19,500 nucleotides of DNA from Methanocalculaceae archaeon (lineage in GTDB: Archaea; Halobacteriota; Methanomicrobia; Methanomicrobiales; Methanocorpusculaceae): assembly GCA_031255895.1 (NCBI GenBank), contig JAIRRQ010000033.1, forward strand, positions 1 through 19,500, read 5' to 3'. The notes beneath the pieces are model-generated. The model had not been told where the DNA came from. It ran no database searches and was given only the letters and a program-made list of their open reading frames with translations. A program made the translations under genes and the position numbers. Positions 1 through 6,765 of the stretch are shown piece by piece. Numbering within the stretch: the stretch's first letter is position 1; each line of letters starts with the position of its first letter.

Positions 1-317
1 AGACGCATCAAATAATATCGAATTTGATCCGTTACCTTCCCAATAATCTCATCATTTTCTTTGATCCTCTGTGGCAACATTTTCGCCTCCGCAAACAACG
101 GAGCAGGATCATCACCTGTTTTCTTCGTCGCATTAATCTCCTTTGAAATAGAATTTCTGCGGGCCCGCAACTCATTATTTCTCACTGTTAACTCGCGGAA
201 TGACTTATCCAGATCAAGAACAATATCGACCCAAGCAAGCTTCTCCACATCGTGTCGCTTTTCTAGATCCGCACGAACAATCTCAGGATGAACCCGGACA
301 AATTTAACATCCAGCAT
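1..317 (-). CDS. serS: Seryl-tRNA synthetase, N-terminal part (runs off left edge)
   Basis: Reading the minus strand from the ATG at 315-317 gives about 105 residues starting MLDVKFVRVHPEIVRADLEK. This is the typical opening of class II SerRS. It is followed by the long charged helical arm that forms the antiparallel coiled coil recognising the extra arm of tRNA-Ser, with RNNELRARRNSISKEI around residues 46-61. The catalytic core lies outside the window. The enzyme charges tRNA-Ser with serine in the cytoplasm. The plus-strand frame over 61-291 is a shadow of this gene. A GGAGGG about 50 bases upstream is too far to serve this ATG. The same frame stays open 53 codons further upstream with a possible GTG at 449, so the true start is not fully settled; family alignment favours 317. 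Confidence 0.9.
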   Translation of the reverse strand, partial: MLDVKFVRVHPEIVRADLEKRHDVEKLAWVDIVLDLDKSFRELTVRNNELRARRNSISKEINATKKTGDDPAPLFAEAKMLPQRIKENDEIIGKVTDQIRYYLMR

Positions 318-473
318 ATTGGCATCAATGTATGCATTCAGACATAAAGAGGATTTCTCAAAACTACCCTCCTGCAAAAAGTAAATTCGATAATCATCAA
401 TGTTTTTTGTTGTAAAAATTGCGAATAAACCAATGATTAGTGAAATCACATGAACTAATACGGAAAACTTGTC

Positions 474-498
474 AGATTATACCACGATATAATAGGCA
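474..498 (-). promoter_or_regulatory. Possible TATA elements for serS
   Basis: On the minus strand two TATA-like stretches lie close together: TATTATATC around 488-497 and GGTATAATC around 475-484. Either would place transcription start near 455-465 and give a leader of roughly 140 bases before the serS ATG at 317. Inferred from base pattern only. Confidence 0.3.
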
Positions 499-1044
499 CG
501 ACGAAACACATCACAAAAAAACGAGGATAACACGATAAAACGGCATTTTTGAGAGCAATACGATTCGCACTTTGTCATCTCATCAAACTCACCCACTTGA
601 TATCCTATTTCCAAAAAAAAAACAACACAACATAACAAAATCTGAAAATAGATGAAAACATCACCACATTATACACTCAGAATATCATAAAAGAACCGCA
701 TCATCAACAATCAACGAAATTTCCATCAGAAACACAAGATCACATAGTAGCCTGACGCACATCATACTAAAATCTCGTGATCAGGCACATTTTCGCGAGA
801 TCAGTACCTGCCACAATCATCAACGTAAGATAACCGGATGAGCAAATTTTTGACTTGAGATAATCGAGATCATCATGTTGTATGTGATTGATTTTTGACT
901 ATTATTCCAAAAATGATTGCAATTTATTTTGAAATTTCATCGAAAATGGTCTCAAAAAGCAACAGATGCAATTCACAAGGACATCATTAACGCCGTCATG
1001 ACTACCATGAATGAATGACACTACTACATCTGATAATCCCAGCA

Positions 1045-1112
1045 GAAAGAGAAAAAAGGAAATGGGGATAAATACCTCATCTATCCATGATATGCAGAAA
1101 TAAATGAGGATG
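1045..1112 (-). terminator. Putative terminator after npdG
   Basis: Just past the npdG stop on the minus strand, CCTCAT and ATGAGG form a 6-bp inverted repeat with a loop of about 23 bases. A pyrimidine-rich stretch, CCTTTTTTCTCTTTC, follows. This fits an archaeal U-rich termination site for the adh-npdG transcript. Sequence pattern only. Confidence 0.4.
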
Positions 1113-1120
1113 AGATATTG

Positions 1121-1792
1121 TTATCGGAAATAAACCCCGACATCCTTGAGACCATTATTCAATGCAAGCGTGATCACAAGAGGCGTGATACTTTCGATGA
1201 TACCAGATATTGCAAGCGGGCCACCGTCCAGCGGTTGAAGTTTCGAAACACTCGCAACCAGATCCATCACAATTCGCTTTGCCGTTAGATCATCTCCACA
1301 GACAACCACCGAATAATCAAGTTCCTCATTCAGCTCCATCCACTTACCTGCAGCAACATTGTTGAAACCGGTACAGATCTTGGCGGACACAGGCAATAAC
1401 TTCTGCAATGCAAGTGCTGCAGATCCATCTACTGGATGATCCGGAAGGAAATACCTCTCTTTGGGATTACGAATCATCGGATTGATCAATGAAACAACAA
1501 TCTTATTCTCAAAGGCAGATTTTCCTATCGTCTCAATGGTGGACGCCAGTTTATCAAAGGGAAGTGACATGATAATAATATCACAGTCACAAACATCCGC
1601 ATTCGTCGCCCCAGTACAGGACGTTCCCGTGCAAGAATTCTCTGCAAGACAGGACATGACACCATCCGCTGCACAGCGTGCTTTCCCAGCATCCCTGGAA
1701 CCGATAATTACATCATATTTTCCAGACAGGCAAATTCTCCGGGCTAAGCCCTCCCCAATATTGCCAGTACCCCCCATTATTCCAACTCTCAT
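1121..1792 (-). CDS. npdG: F420-dependent NADP reductase (NADPH:F420 oxidoreductase)
   Basis: The protein moves hydride between NADPH and coenzyme F420 in the cytoplasm. From the ATG at 1792 it has 223 residues, the usual family length. It opens MRVGIMGGTGNIGEGLARR, the family's variant of the Rossmann dinucleotide motif. GSR at 31-33 is the expected NADP-phosphate contact, and the C-terminal GDDLTAKRIV and PLDGGPLAISGIIES segments are typical of archaeal Fno/NpdG. A TTG at 1801 could add three residues, but family proteins begin at MRV. Unusually, six cysteines (40, 48, 54, 59, 68, 70) crowd residues 40-70. The gene lies 37 bases after the adh stop on the same strand, so the two are probably co-transcribed. 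With an NADP-type alcohol dehydrogenase upstream, the likely direction in the cell is NADPH to F420. A decayed paralogue lies at 4252-4908. Confidence 0.92.
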   Translation of the reverse strand: MRVGIMGGTGNIGEGLARRICLSGKYDVIIGSRDAGKARCAADGVMSCLAENSCTGTSCTGATNADVCDCDIIIMSLPFDKLASTIETIGKSAFENKIVVSLINPMIRNPKERYFLPDHPVDGSAALALQKLLPVSAKICTGFNNVAAGKWMELNEELDYSVVVCGDDLTAKRIVMDLVASVSKLQPLDGGPLAISGIIESITPLVITLALNNGLKDVGVYFR

Positions 1793-1829
1793 GATATTCA
1801 ACCAACCCCAACCGTGAACTGTCAGTCAC

Positions 1830-2903
1830 TCACTCCTCAATGGTAACAACAGGTTTTATAAGATCGCGGGGTTTGTCCTTCATCAGCAAAAGAGCTGGTT
1901 CCATATTCTTAAAACCCTTGAATCGATGCGTCAGGAGCGGTGACAGATTCAGTTTACCGATCGCAACAAGACTTGCCAATTTCTCCATTCTCAGTCTTCC
2001 ACCAGGCATGAGACCACAGTGTACGAACTTATGACTCATGCCGAATCCCCACGCAATCCTCGGGATTTGCACATAATCACCAGAACCAAGGTAGTTTACG
2101 TTCCCGATGATACCTCCTGCTTTCACCATCGCAATAGCTTCCCGCATGGTATTTACATCACCACCTGCAATACATACTCTGTCAACGCCTTTACCATCAG
2201 TTTTTTCAAGAACCTGTTCGACGATGTCGCCATTCTTATAATTGATAATATCAGTTGCGCCATAACCACGCGCCGCAGCAGCACAATCAGGTCTGCTGCC
2301 AACCGCCAGAATTTGCGACGCCCCCATCAAATTCGCACCTGCAACCGCCATGAGGCCCACAGGCCCAATACCAATACAACAGACAGTATCTCCTAGTTTA
2401 ACCTGAGCGAGTTCTGCTGCATGGAATCCGGTCGGCACCATGTCAGATATCATACTTGCCTCTTCTACCGGGATAGCATCCGGAAGAAGTGCAAGGTTTC
2501 CATCAGCCTCATTTACATGGAACAGCTCCCCAAATACACCATCCTTAGAATTGGAGAATTTCCAACCTGCAAGCATTCCTCCAGAGTGCATCGAAAAACC
2601 TGCCTGTGCCTCCACACTCATCCAGTCTGGAGTGATAGCTGGGATAATAACACGGTCCCCCGGTTTGAAATCTTTCACATGAGATCCAACCTCAACCACC
2701 TGGCCAACTGCCTCGTGTCCAAGGATCAGATCAGTGCGCTCACCGATCGCACCCTCCCAAACGGTGTGAACATCCGAAGAACAGGGAGCGACCGCCAGTG
2801 GTTTCACGATGGCATCGAGTGGGCCGCATGAGGGTACTTCCTTTTCAACCCAACCGATTTCACCGATCCGTTTCATTGCCAATCCTTTGATCATTTTTGT
2901 CAT
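1830..2903 (-). CDS. adh: NADP-dependent secondary alcohol dehydrogenase (zinc MDR family)
   Basis: The enzyme oxidises secondary alcohols such as 2-propanol to ketones, reducing NADP+. It has 357 residues and closely resembles the Thermoanaerobacter brockii/Clostridium secondary-ADH group along its whole length. The catalytic zinc ligands of that group are visible as Cys41, His63 with Glu64, and Asp154. The four-cysteine structural zinc lobe is absent, as in that group. The Rossmann part carries GIGPVG around 178-183. The following AVGSRP keeps the Gly-Ser-Arg set that binds the 2'-phosphate of NADP in the T. brockii enzyme, which supports NADP over NAD. The start at 2903 is set by GGAGAGG eight bases upstream. 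Its partner npdG follows after 28-37 bases. In methanogens such ADHs supply electrons for CO2 reduction through NADPH and F420 (established knowledge). Exact substrate range cannot be read from sequence. Confidence 0.93.
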   Translation of the reverse strand: MTKMIKGLAMKRIGEIGWVEKEVPSCGPLDAIVKPLAVAPCSSDVHTVWEGAIGERTDLILGHEAVGQVVEVGSHVKDFKPGDRVIIPAITPDWMSVEAQAGFSMHSGGMLAGWKFSNSKDGVFGELFHVNEADGNLALLPDAIPVEEASMISDMVPTGFHAAELAQVKLGDTVCCIGIGPVGLMAVAGANLMGASQILAVGSRPDCAAAARGYGATDIINYKNGDIVEQVLEKTDGKGVDRVCIAGGDVNTMREAIAMVKAGGIIGNVNYLGSGDYVQIPRIAWGFGMSHKFVHCGLMPGGRLRMEKLASLVAIGKLNLSPLLTHRFKGFKNMEPALLLMKDKPRDLIKPVVTIEE

Positions 2904-3009
2904 GATATTTACCTCTCCTGCATAACACTACAGGTATGCGCTAACTGTGAATTCGATCGCTAGACCAAAATGAAAACGATCAAAGGCACATGTCAGCACT
3001 CCAAATTTC

Positions 3010-3036
3010 ATTTAGAAATAGATATATTTTGTGATT
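3010..3036 (-). promoter_or_regulatory. Possible adh promoter (TATA-like)
   Basis: The minus strand carries AAAATATATCTATTTC near 3020-3035, followed about 25 bases later by unremarkable sequence and then a leader of about 90 bases to the adh ATG. A second candidate, ATTTATAGATAA, lies near 3052-3063. Which, if either, is used cannot be decided here. Confidence 0.3.
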
Positions 3037-3077
3037 CGTCTGAGAGGACATTATCTATAAATAACATTAAGAATGCA

Positions 3078-3095
3078 ATCACTTTTCAAAAAAAA
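3078..3095 (-). terminator. T-tract terminator after the ABM-domain gene
   Basis: Directly after the TAA at 3096-3098 the minus strand reads a T8 run (3088-3095). No stem is evident. A U-tract alone is sufficient for termination in many archaea. Confidence 0.45.
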
Positions 3096-3383
3096 TTAAA
3101 GAAGTTTCTCGTAGAGAGAAATCTCAAGAGGTGCTGCGAAATAGAGAGCTGTTTGTTCTCCAAAATTTTTGAAATGTACAGATGCATTGTGCGTATCGAT
3201 AGCTTCTTGATCCTTCCAACATTCAATGAACGTAAAATTGACTGGAGTCTGAAGATCACGATAAAAATCATAGGAGATATTTCCTGACTCTGCACGACTT
3301 GCGGTAACGAGTTCATGGACGAGGGTCAAAAATGGATCAACTGCCTCAGGATGTACATAACATTTTGCAATAATTGCGATCAT
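3096..3383 (-). CDS. Antibiotic-biosynthesis-monooxygenase (ABM)-fold protein, YgiN-like
   Basis: A 95-residue protein starting MIAIIAKCYVHPEAVDPFL. It follows the ABM dimeric alpha/beta-barrel pattern: a first strand (MIAIIAKCYV), a helix (LTLVHELVTASRAES), the central NISYDFYRDLQTPVNFTF strands, then ECWKDQEAIDTHNASVHF, the family signature region. Members include quinol monooxygenases such as YgiN and many uncharacterised small enzymes; the substrate here is unknown. The start at 3383 is favoured by GGAGG ten bases upstream and by family length. The frame stays open to a GTG at 3467, but that extension has no family match. It lies 83 bases after the TrmB-like gene on the same strand and just upstream of adh. 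Co-regulation with the alcohol locus is possible but unproven. Confidence 0.8.
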   Translation of the reverse strand: MIAIIAKCYVHPEAVDPFLTLVHELVTASRAESGNISYDFYRDLQTPVNFTFIECWKDQEAIDTHNASVHFKNFGEQTALYFAAPLEISLYEKLL

Positions 3384-3466
3384 ACGGGTTTTTCCTCCAT
3401 GGTACTCATGATGCGTCAATCTCAAAAAGTGTTGTGTTCCTCGAAAGATCAATGTACACAGAACCA

Positions 3467-4249
3467 CTACGAAGATGCGGAGTAGTGGATCATCGTCCGA
3501 AGGAAATGTTTCACCACAAAATCTGCGTGTACGTCCGATTCATTAGAGATTGCAAAGTTATTCTCTGTCTTGAGAATCCCAAAAGTACTGGTACGATCCA
3601 GATAAAAATAAATGGCAAAAGGCACCTTAACCCCTCCAGTATTATACATCGTATGCATGAGATCGCGCTGGGAGTTATCCGTAGTAGTATAACACTTCAG
3701 AGGGGAAGTTCTACCTACATCGTCATCAAGAGTTACCATGTAGACTGGAATGCGCTTGCTGGTTTTCAGAATAATCGGAGCATAGCGATGAAGGGTAGCT
3801 GCATCATTGCAAACTATCAGTACATCGCGTTTGCAGCGTTCAAGACGAAGCTCAATCTGGGAAGAGATAACATGCTTCGTTCGAAAATGCATGAATCCAT
3901 TATAGGAAGAAAACTGATTGATTTTTTGGAGCTTTTCAAAACAAGAATGGAGTATTTTATTTTTCTCATGTTCTCGTTCCAAGATACGTAAATGAGCTGC
4001 AGTTCCATCACATGCCACATAATATACTGGATTGATACCAAATGTCGTAACAAACCCATCCTTTTCCAGTTCAAGGAGAGCATTGTAGATTTTACTGCGA
4101 GGAATCATCGTAATAGCATGGAGTTCAGTCACTTTTGCCGTCCCAATGACAGAAAGAGTAACGTATATTTTTGCAGAGTACTCCTTAAACCCGCAGGTGA
4201 CGAGTTGAAAACATATTTCATCAAAACGTGTCAGGTACTTCTCTCGCAT
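3467..4249 (-). CDS. TrmB-family transcriptional regulator
   Basis: A 260-residue protein. Residues 14-75 form a winged helix-turn-helix of TrmB type: GFKEYSAKIYVTL, then the recognition part ITMIPRSKIYNALLELEKDG and a wing ending in PVYYVA. A charged helix of about 35 residues follows, then a domain with SQIELRLERCKRDVLIVCND, similar to the middle effector-binding region of TrmB-like proteins. TrmB proteins sense small molecules, often sugars, and bind operators near TATA boxes; the ligand here is unknown. The start at 4249 is supported by GGAGG ten bases upstream, and that site lies inside the 3' end of the decayed npdG copy. The protein sits among alcohol-metabolism genes on the same strand, which makes adh-npdG a natural target (inference). 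No operator could be assigned. Confidence 0.8.
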   Translation of the reverse strand: MREKYLTRFDEICFQLVTCGFKEYSAKIYVTLSVIGTAKVTELHAITMIPRSKIYNALLELEKDGFVTTFGINPVYYVACDGTAAHLRILEREHEKNKILHSCFEKLQKINQFSSYNGFMHFRTKHVISSQIELRLERCKRDVLIVCNDAATLHRYAPIILKTSKRIPVYMVTLDDDVGRTSPLKCYTTTDNSQRDLMHTMYNTGGVKVPFAIYFYLDRTSTFGILKTENNFAISNESDVHADFVVKHFLRTMIHYSASS

Positions 4250-4251
4250 GG

Positions 4252-4908
4252 CTATAGTTCCTCCGTCGTTTCAGAAATATTAATCGCATAAATGGAGACT
4301 AACATTTTCATCAAAGTCGTTTTCACAGCACAGTCATCTAAAAAATCTAAAAAAATTCGAAATTTTTCAAAGTAAGTGTTTAGAGAAAGAGTGATTGTCG
4401 GAGGAGTAATACATTCCACAATACCAGATATTGCAAACGGATCACCACCTAGCAATTGAAATTTTGAGACAGAGACATTTACAATCATATCCATCACAGC
4501 CCATCTGGTTGCGAAATCATCCTCACAGATAACAACAGGATTATCCAATTCCATCCATCTTCCCACAATCACACCAGTAAAATCAATAAATGTTTTCGCC
4601 AACTTTGACAACAATATTTGTAATGCAAGTATCGCTATTCCAATTATTCTTACTATCCATTCAAACAAAAACGACAGAATAATAGTATCACGATTAAACA
4701 CATCCACATTCGTTTCCCCAGTACAGGTAGTTACCACACAGGTATGCTCCGAAAAACAAGTCATCAGAAAACCTGACACAAGATATGATTTATTTGCTTC
4801 TGCATATCTTGATCCAATCATTACATCGTACATTCCAGACGGATAAGCTCTGCGAGCAAGACCCACACCAATATTCCCAGTACCACCCACAAGATCTATT
4901 TTCATCAT
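4252..4908 (-). pseudogene. Decayed second copy of npdG, frame kept, internal deletion
   Basis: From the ATG pair at 4903-4908 the protein begins MMKIDLVGGTGNIGVGLARR, clearly a paralogue of the npdG product at 1121-1792. Shared blocks include YDVMIGSR, TNVDVF, VGRWMELD, GGDPFAISGIVECITPP and a tail like SLNTYFEK. About 33 residues between IIG and IAILALQ are missing, removing the conserved IVVSLINP segment that lies in the F420/substrate region of Fno structures. The normal stop has been lost, so about 34 unrelated residues are added, ending two bases before the regulator's ATG. The copy is more AT-rich than npdG. No stop interrupts the frame, so a repurposed NADP-binding protein cannot be excluded, but as a reductase it is very probably dead. 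The frame is also open upstream to 4995. Confidence 0.7.
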
Positions 4909-5006
4909 CTTGATGAAATTCCTATATCCATAAATATCACCCTTCATGAGTATATTTGCAGTGATCTGATAAAAAAGATGGAATATCCTCATCAAAGAGC
5001 AATAAT

Positions 5007-5855
5007 CTACGAATACTTATACCAACGACCTTTTTCATCATACATCCCTACCGGATCCTTCGAAATATCAGATAACGCAAGAGCTGAAGTTGTCACAAAG
5101 TAACAGGCCTTATACAACGTAAACAATGGAACAAAGAATACCACACACATTGCAAGCGCTGCAAATCCGGCAAACACCACCTCAGATGTAGACACGATCA
5201 CAAGAAACTCATCATAGGTCATAGATAACAACTCAGTTTCCGTCATCGATGCAAGCGGCAGGAATGTGTCCATCGTAAATGCCGCAAACACAACCGAACC
5301 AACAACGGAGACCATAATCATCAGCACAAAATTCACTAGATGAAAGATCACAACCGAAAGTGACCCATTCAGCACCAACAGAAAGCTGTTCTTTACCGAC
5401 GCAAAGGCGTGTTTTTTGTTCACCACCGCAATTACATCCGCAAAGTAACAAAAGAACATCACTGGAATAAACACAAACGTCGCCATCTGTGCAGATGTCA
5501 CAATCTCAAAACCGAATGCCAGCAAAACGTAAAAAACAAACTGCAAGAGGAACCATGCAATCAAAAACATCAAAATCGAAGACAAAAGTTGCCGGAAATA
5601 ACCATGTATCGCATACCGCCGAAACACACAAAGCGACGATTCATCTTCTGCAACGACGCCATAAGTACCTGCAATAAGCGCAGGAAACACAAGCATCAGC
5701 GCCATAGCAACCAAAATCGTCACCATTGCCCCCCCAAAACTTTCATATAGATACCAGGCAATCAGAGGAACTACCGCAGCCCACAGACCACTGAGCCAGA
5801 CATATGGACTCTTTGCCATCCAGCCTGCAGCCTTTCCGAGTGAGTGGAACACCAT
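5007..5855 (-). CDS. Six-helix integral membrane protein, function unknown
   Basis: About 282 residues with roughly six hydrophobic segments, near residues 20-36, 42-65, 88-113, 120-142, 155-194 (long, perhaps two) and 222-252. Short loops carry charge, such as DESSLCVFRRYAIHGYFRQ and NKKHAFASVKNS. The soluble C-terminal tail is ALALSDISKDPVGMYDEKGR. No signal peptide or catalytic motif is seen. The layout resembles uncharacterised archaeal membrane proteins of the DUF type, but I cannot name the family. The reading frame begins either at ATG 5855, which has GGTGAT four bases upstream, or at GTG 5864, which overlaps the TGA of the upstream gene. Either way the gene is translationally coupled to the pyruvate-kinase-C-like gene and probably belongs to its operon. 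Confidence 0.8.
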   Translation of the reverse strand: MVFHSLGKAAGWMAKSPYVWLSGLWAAVVPLIAWYLYESFGGAMVTILVAMALMLVFPALIAGTYGVVAEDESSLCVFRRYAIHGYFRQLLSSILMFLIAWFLLQFVFYVLLAFGFEIVTSAQMATFVFIPVMFFCYFADVIAVVNKKHAFASVKNSFLLVLNGSLSVVIFHLVNFVLMIMVSVVGSVVFAAFTMDTFLPLASMTETELLSMTYDEFLVIVSTSEVVFAGFAALAMCVVFFVPLFTLYKACYFVTTSALALSDISKDPVGMYDEKGRWYKYS

Positions 5856-5860
5856 GCATA

Positions 5861-6448
5861 TCACCGATTTCGAGGCATTGCCACGATTTCTCGAACTTGC
5901 AGATCGAAAAACGATGCCGTGTGAGCAGGCAGGATCACCAGAATCGTATCCGCCCCTTCCTCTGTTCCGCCAACCGCAACAACCTCATCGGTTACGCTGA
6001 TTGCACCCTGATCCGCAGCAATAAGCACGCATTCCACAGCAACTTTCAGACCAACCGCGATCGTTTTCCGAAAGGCTTCTGCGATCGCTTCGGTACGTGA
6101 CCCCCCTCCCACACGCGAAGAACGAGATAGAGCGCGTTCCAGACCAGATAGAGTATGTGTCCCACAGACAATCGCATGTCCGGCAGCGGACAATTCATCA
6201 GCAAGTGCCACATCAAACTCCCACACGTTCGGAGCAGAAAACCCAATCGCATGCGTTACAATTACCAGTCGGATATTCGTGCCCGAGACGATTTTTACAA
6301 ATTCCCGCGCTGTAGAACCACTCGAACTTGCCACAACAATAGTAGTCAAACCAAGCTCGATTGCACGTTCAACTGCAAGAACTGCACAGTCCTTCGTATT
6401 TTCCGGACCTTGATTGTCAAAATAAGTGATAATTTTCGTTGTTTTCAT
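5861..6448 (-). CDS. Stand-alone pyruvate kinase C-terminal-domain-like protein
   Basis: A 195-residue protein from ATG 6448. It opens with KIITYFDNQGPENTKDCAVL and a helix, then a strand ending in the glycine/serine loop TTIVVASSSGSTAREF (35-50), then RLVIVTHAIGFSAP. This matches the alpha/beta fold of the pyruvate kinase C-terminal domain found as a free-standing conserved archaeal protein. It has no pyruvate kinase barrel or active site, so it is not a pyruvate kinase. In pyruvate kinases this domain binds allosteric effectors; the role of the free-standing form is not established. A GTG at 6457 could add three residues, but the ATG is the better start. It lies 44 bases after the acylphosphatase gene and overlaps or touches the membrane-protein gene. 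Confidence 0.8.
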   Translation of the reverse strand: MKTTKIITYFDNQGPENTKDCAVLAVERAIELGLTTIVVASSSGSTAREFVKIVSGTNIRLVIVTHAIGFSAPNVWEFDVALADELSAAGHAIVCGTHTLSGLERALSRSSRVGGGSRTEAIAEAFRKTIAVGLKVAVECVLIAADQGAISVTDEVVAVGGTEEGADTILVILPAHTASFFDLQVREIVAMPRNR

Positions 6449-6492
6449 AAATACCACTCTGTAGTCGAAATTACCAGATCATATAATTTAGT

Positions 6493-6765
6493 TCACTCGC
6501 GCCGCACTATAAAATCAGAAAATTTCGTCAGAACATACTCCGATACTGCAACTTCACGAATAATCGCGCGTGGACAGGCATACACCATCGAAAGGAACTT
6601 CTCGATAACCATGTCTTCACCCGTTACGAGAACACGCACTCGCCCGTCAGGCAGATTTTCCACCTCACCACAAAGACCAAGATTTTGACCCACGTTCTTC
6701 ACACAGGCGCGAAAGCCAACCTTTTGCACCTTTCCTGATAAGAAAACTTCCATCGTTTTTCTCAT
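6493..6765 (-). CDS. acyP: Acylphosphatase
   Basis: A 90-residue protein that hydrolyses acyl phosphates such as acetyl phosphate or 1,3-bisphosphoglycerate. The signature GKVQKVGFRACV places the phosphate-binding loop at 14-20 and the catalytic Arg at 19. GEVENLPDGRVRV supplies the catalytic Asn37. Length and fold order fit the common-type acylphosphatase. The ATG at 6765 is chosen because GGGGAT lies four bases upstream; a TTG at 6777 would add four residues. It is the first gene of a compact minus-strand group with the pyruvate-kinase-C-like protein and the membrane protein. Its biological substrate is unknown in most organisms. Confidence 0.92.
   Translation of the reverse strand: MRKTMEVFLSGKVQKVGFRACVKNVGQNLGLCGEVENLPDGRVRVLVTGEDMVIEKFLSMVYACPRAIIREVAVSEYVLTKFSDFIVRRE

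Larger units (their letters stand above)
318..1120. other. AT-rich 0.8-kb intergenic region
   Basis: No convincing gene. It holds the serS upstream region at its left end and the npdG terminator at its right end. An A10 run at 611-620 reads as T10 on the minus strand. A short inverted repeat, ATCTCG / CGAGAT, lies near 772-801. A 33-codon plus-strand frame from a TTG near 916 ends at TGA near 1017, with the tail DAIHKDIINAVMTTMNE. It looks protein-like but has no recognised family, start signal or context, and could be a gene remnant or chance. Confidence 0.6.

Noticed and set aside
61..291. Plus-strand 76-codon frame
   Set aside because: It is the antisense shadow of the serS N-terminus, which reads as a clear SerRS on the minus strand.
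318..1120. CRISPR array or tRNA in the long AT-rich gaps
   Set aside because: I looked in this and the other gaps for regularly spaced repeats and for the T-loop GGTTCGAATCC pattern and found none.
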